NCBI GenBank assembly: GCA_018388625.1
Contig: CP074402.1
Span: forward strand, 620,001 to 684,000
Origin: Nocardiopsis eucommiae
GTDB taxonomy: Bacteria > Actinomycetota > Actinomycetes > Streptosporangiales > Streptosporangiaceae
Reading direction: 5' to 3'
Length of the DNA stretch: 64,000 bases
Both the position numbers and the translations under genes were made by a program. Positions within the stretch are counted from its first letter, which is position 1. Every line of letters begins with the position of its first letter. Below are positions 63,220 through 64,000 of this stretch, in pieces. The notes under the pieces were generated by a model that did no database searches, had not been told where the DNA came from, and was given only the letters and a program-made list of their open reading frames with translations.

Positions 63220-63423
63220 TCAGACCGCGCGAACGTCCGCCGCCTGCGGGCCCTTCGGGCCCTGGATGATGTCGAACTCGACCTTCTGGTCCTCTTCCAG
63301 GTTCCGGAAGCCGGTGCCCGCGATCGCTGAGTAGTGCACGAACACGTCGGGCTGACCACCCTCGACGGCGATGAACCCGAAACCCTTCTCAGAGTTGAAC
63401 CACTTCACGGTGCCCTGAGCCAT
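63220..63423 (-). CDS. cspA: Cold-shock protein
   Basis: 67 residues. [20 protein letters not shown] (RNP1 KGFGFI) and [11 protein letters not shown] (RNP2 VFVHY) identify the single-stranded nucleic-acid-binding cold-shock fold. It acts as an RNA chaperone. AAGGGAGAG precedes the ATG. About 280 nt upstream without a gene probably hold its promoter and the long untranslated leader usual for such genes. Confidence 0.95.
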   Translation of the reverse strand: MAQGTVKWFNSEKGFGFIAVEGGQPDVFVHYSAIAGTGFRNLEEDQKVEFDIIQGPKGPQAADVRAV

Positions 63424-63706
63424 GTGCTCTCCCTTGGGGACTACGGCGGGACCGCACCCTGCTGGTCCCGGGTCGCCGGGCGCCGACCGACGAAGGGTAA
63501 TCCCGAATCGACAAGCGCCCACGTGAAGTTCCGCGAGGCGCCTTGGGCATCCATGGAAACAACAACAGCAACCAGTTGCAGACAGTACCAGGGGGAGTGG
63601 GGCCCTGCCGAGGCCTTTCCGGCAGGAATCCGCGTTTCCGGAGTGTCCTGTTTCGGCAACTCGAAACTGTTGCTTTCCAGCCCTTCTGCCACTAATGGAG
63701 ATGTGT

Positions 63707-63737
63707 TCCGGGGAACGGTATTACCCCGTTCCCCGGA
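63707..63737 (-). terminator. Terminator after the mannosyltransferase gene
   Basis: TCCGGGGAACGG (63707-63718) pairs with CCGTTCCCCGGA (63726-63737), directly after the stop at 63743 on the minus strand. Confidence 0.75.
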
Positions 63738-63742
63738 GGGGG

Positions 63743-64000
63743 TCAGGAAGCGTCCCGGCCGTACACCCACACGTCGAACCAGAGCCGGTCCCGCCAGGTC
63801 TCCTCGGGTATCGGATACGCCGACAACACCGGGTACAGATACGCGAAGTGGGCGATGGTCAGCAGGACCACCACGCCGAAGACCACCCCGCCCAACGCCC
63901 GCAGGTACGGGGCGAACCGGGGACTGTCCTCGCCCGCTCCCATGACCAGCCCCAGCGCCAGCACGATCGCCAGGACCAGGAAGGGCAGGATCGGCAGCGC
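63743..64000 (-). CDS. Protein O-mannosyltransferase, C-terminal end
   Basis: The last 85 residues of a gene continuing beyond the window. Two hydrophobic segments (LPFLVLAIVLALGLVMGA and GGVVFGVVVLLTIAHFAYLYP), then LYPVLSAYPIPEETWRDRLW and DVWVYG. The YPVLxxxxIPxxxWxxRxW ending is the C-terminal signature of phospholipid-carrier-dependent (PMT-type) protein mannosyltransferases, which transfer mannose to exported proteins at the membrane. Confidence 0.75.
   Translation of the reverse strand, partial: ALPILPFLVLAIVLALGLVMGAGEDSPRFAPYLRALGGVVFGVVVLLTIAHFAYLYPVLSAYPIPEETWRDRLWFDVWVYGRDAS

Noticed and set aside
1..64000. CRISPR arrays, insertion sequences, prophage, rRNA
   Set aside because: No regularly spaced repeats, transposase, integrase or phage structural genes, and no rRNA sequence were seen on reading both strands.

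Overview
The window is GC-rich actinobacterial chromosome, most likely from a Nocardiopsaceae-type organism (Nocardiopsis or a relative). The reasons are about 70% GC with G/C-ending codons, GTG and TTG starts, the Glp-SepX/GlpR divisome neighbourhood, paired DUF485/SSS symporters, and a guanidine-III riboswitch that closely resembles the one I remember from Thermobifida fusca. I see no rRNA, insertion sequence, phage or CRISPR array.

Layout. (1) 1-1.9 kb: the end of a DUF4239-like membrane protein and two exported proteins of unknown function. (2) 2.1-5.4 kb: a lower-GC divergent pair, an XRE helix-turn-helix/peptide deformylase fusion facing a methyltransferase/CYTH fusion. (3) 5.4-11.9 kb: two DUF485-SSS organic-acid symporter modules flanking a LytS/LytTR two-component pair, with candidate LytTR direct repeats upstream of the acetate-type module. 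(4) 11.9-34.8 kb: an oxalate/formate island. It holds an Nramp-like permease, an ADP-forming acyl-CoA synthetase, formyl-CoA:oxalate CoA-transferase, an oxalyl-CoA-decarboxylase-type enzyme, an MFS carrier, SucC/SucD homologues, an aldehyde dehydrogenase, FdhD, an NAD-linked formate dehydrogenase whose catalytic subunit is split over two genes, a PanE-family reductase (candidate oxalyl-CoA reductase), a MoeA-like protein and a GntR/FCD regulator. A shared palindrome close to ATACTGTATACAGTAT occurs at seven sites in front of these units. (5) 34.9-40.1 kb: a riboswitch-controlled guanidinium exporter, small enzymes, and a sulfite-oxidase-like protein with its own reductase. (6) 40.1-46.6 kb: an STM4011-STM4015 cassette (two radical SAM proteins, a phosphatase-superfamily hydrolase, an ATP-grasp protein and two tandem leucine-rich-repeat proteins). 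Its function is unknown to me. (7) 46.9-64 kb: housekeeping and envelope genes: cardiolipin synthase, VanY-like peptidase, MscL, SAF protein, FmdB, formyl-THF cycloligase, GalU, Glp/MoeA, MoaC, MogA, SepX/GlpR, TatB, cold-shock protein, tRNA-Arg(CCT) and tRNA-Ala(CGC), and the end of a protein O-mannosyltransferase.

How the genes fit together. In the proposed oxalate pathway Frc makes oxalyl-CoA, the ThDP enzyme decarboxylates it to formyl-CoA, Frc recycles the CoA and releases formate, and the formate dehydrogenase oxidises formate to CO2 with NADH. The PanE-like protein could divert oxalyl-CoA to glyoxylate for assimilation. The GntR protein is the obvious candidate reader of the palindromes.

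Caution. About 28 genes need one or more single-base frame corrections, nearly all in G or C runs and including housekeeping genes such as galU. I read these as sequence errors rather than decay. Each is given as one gene with the approximate correction point, and the corrected proteins are inferences.
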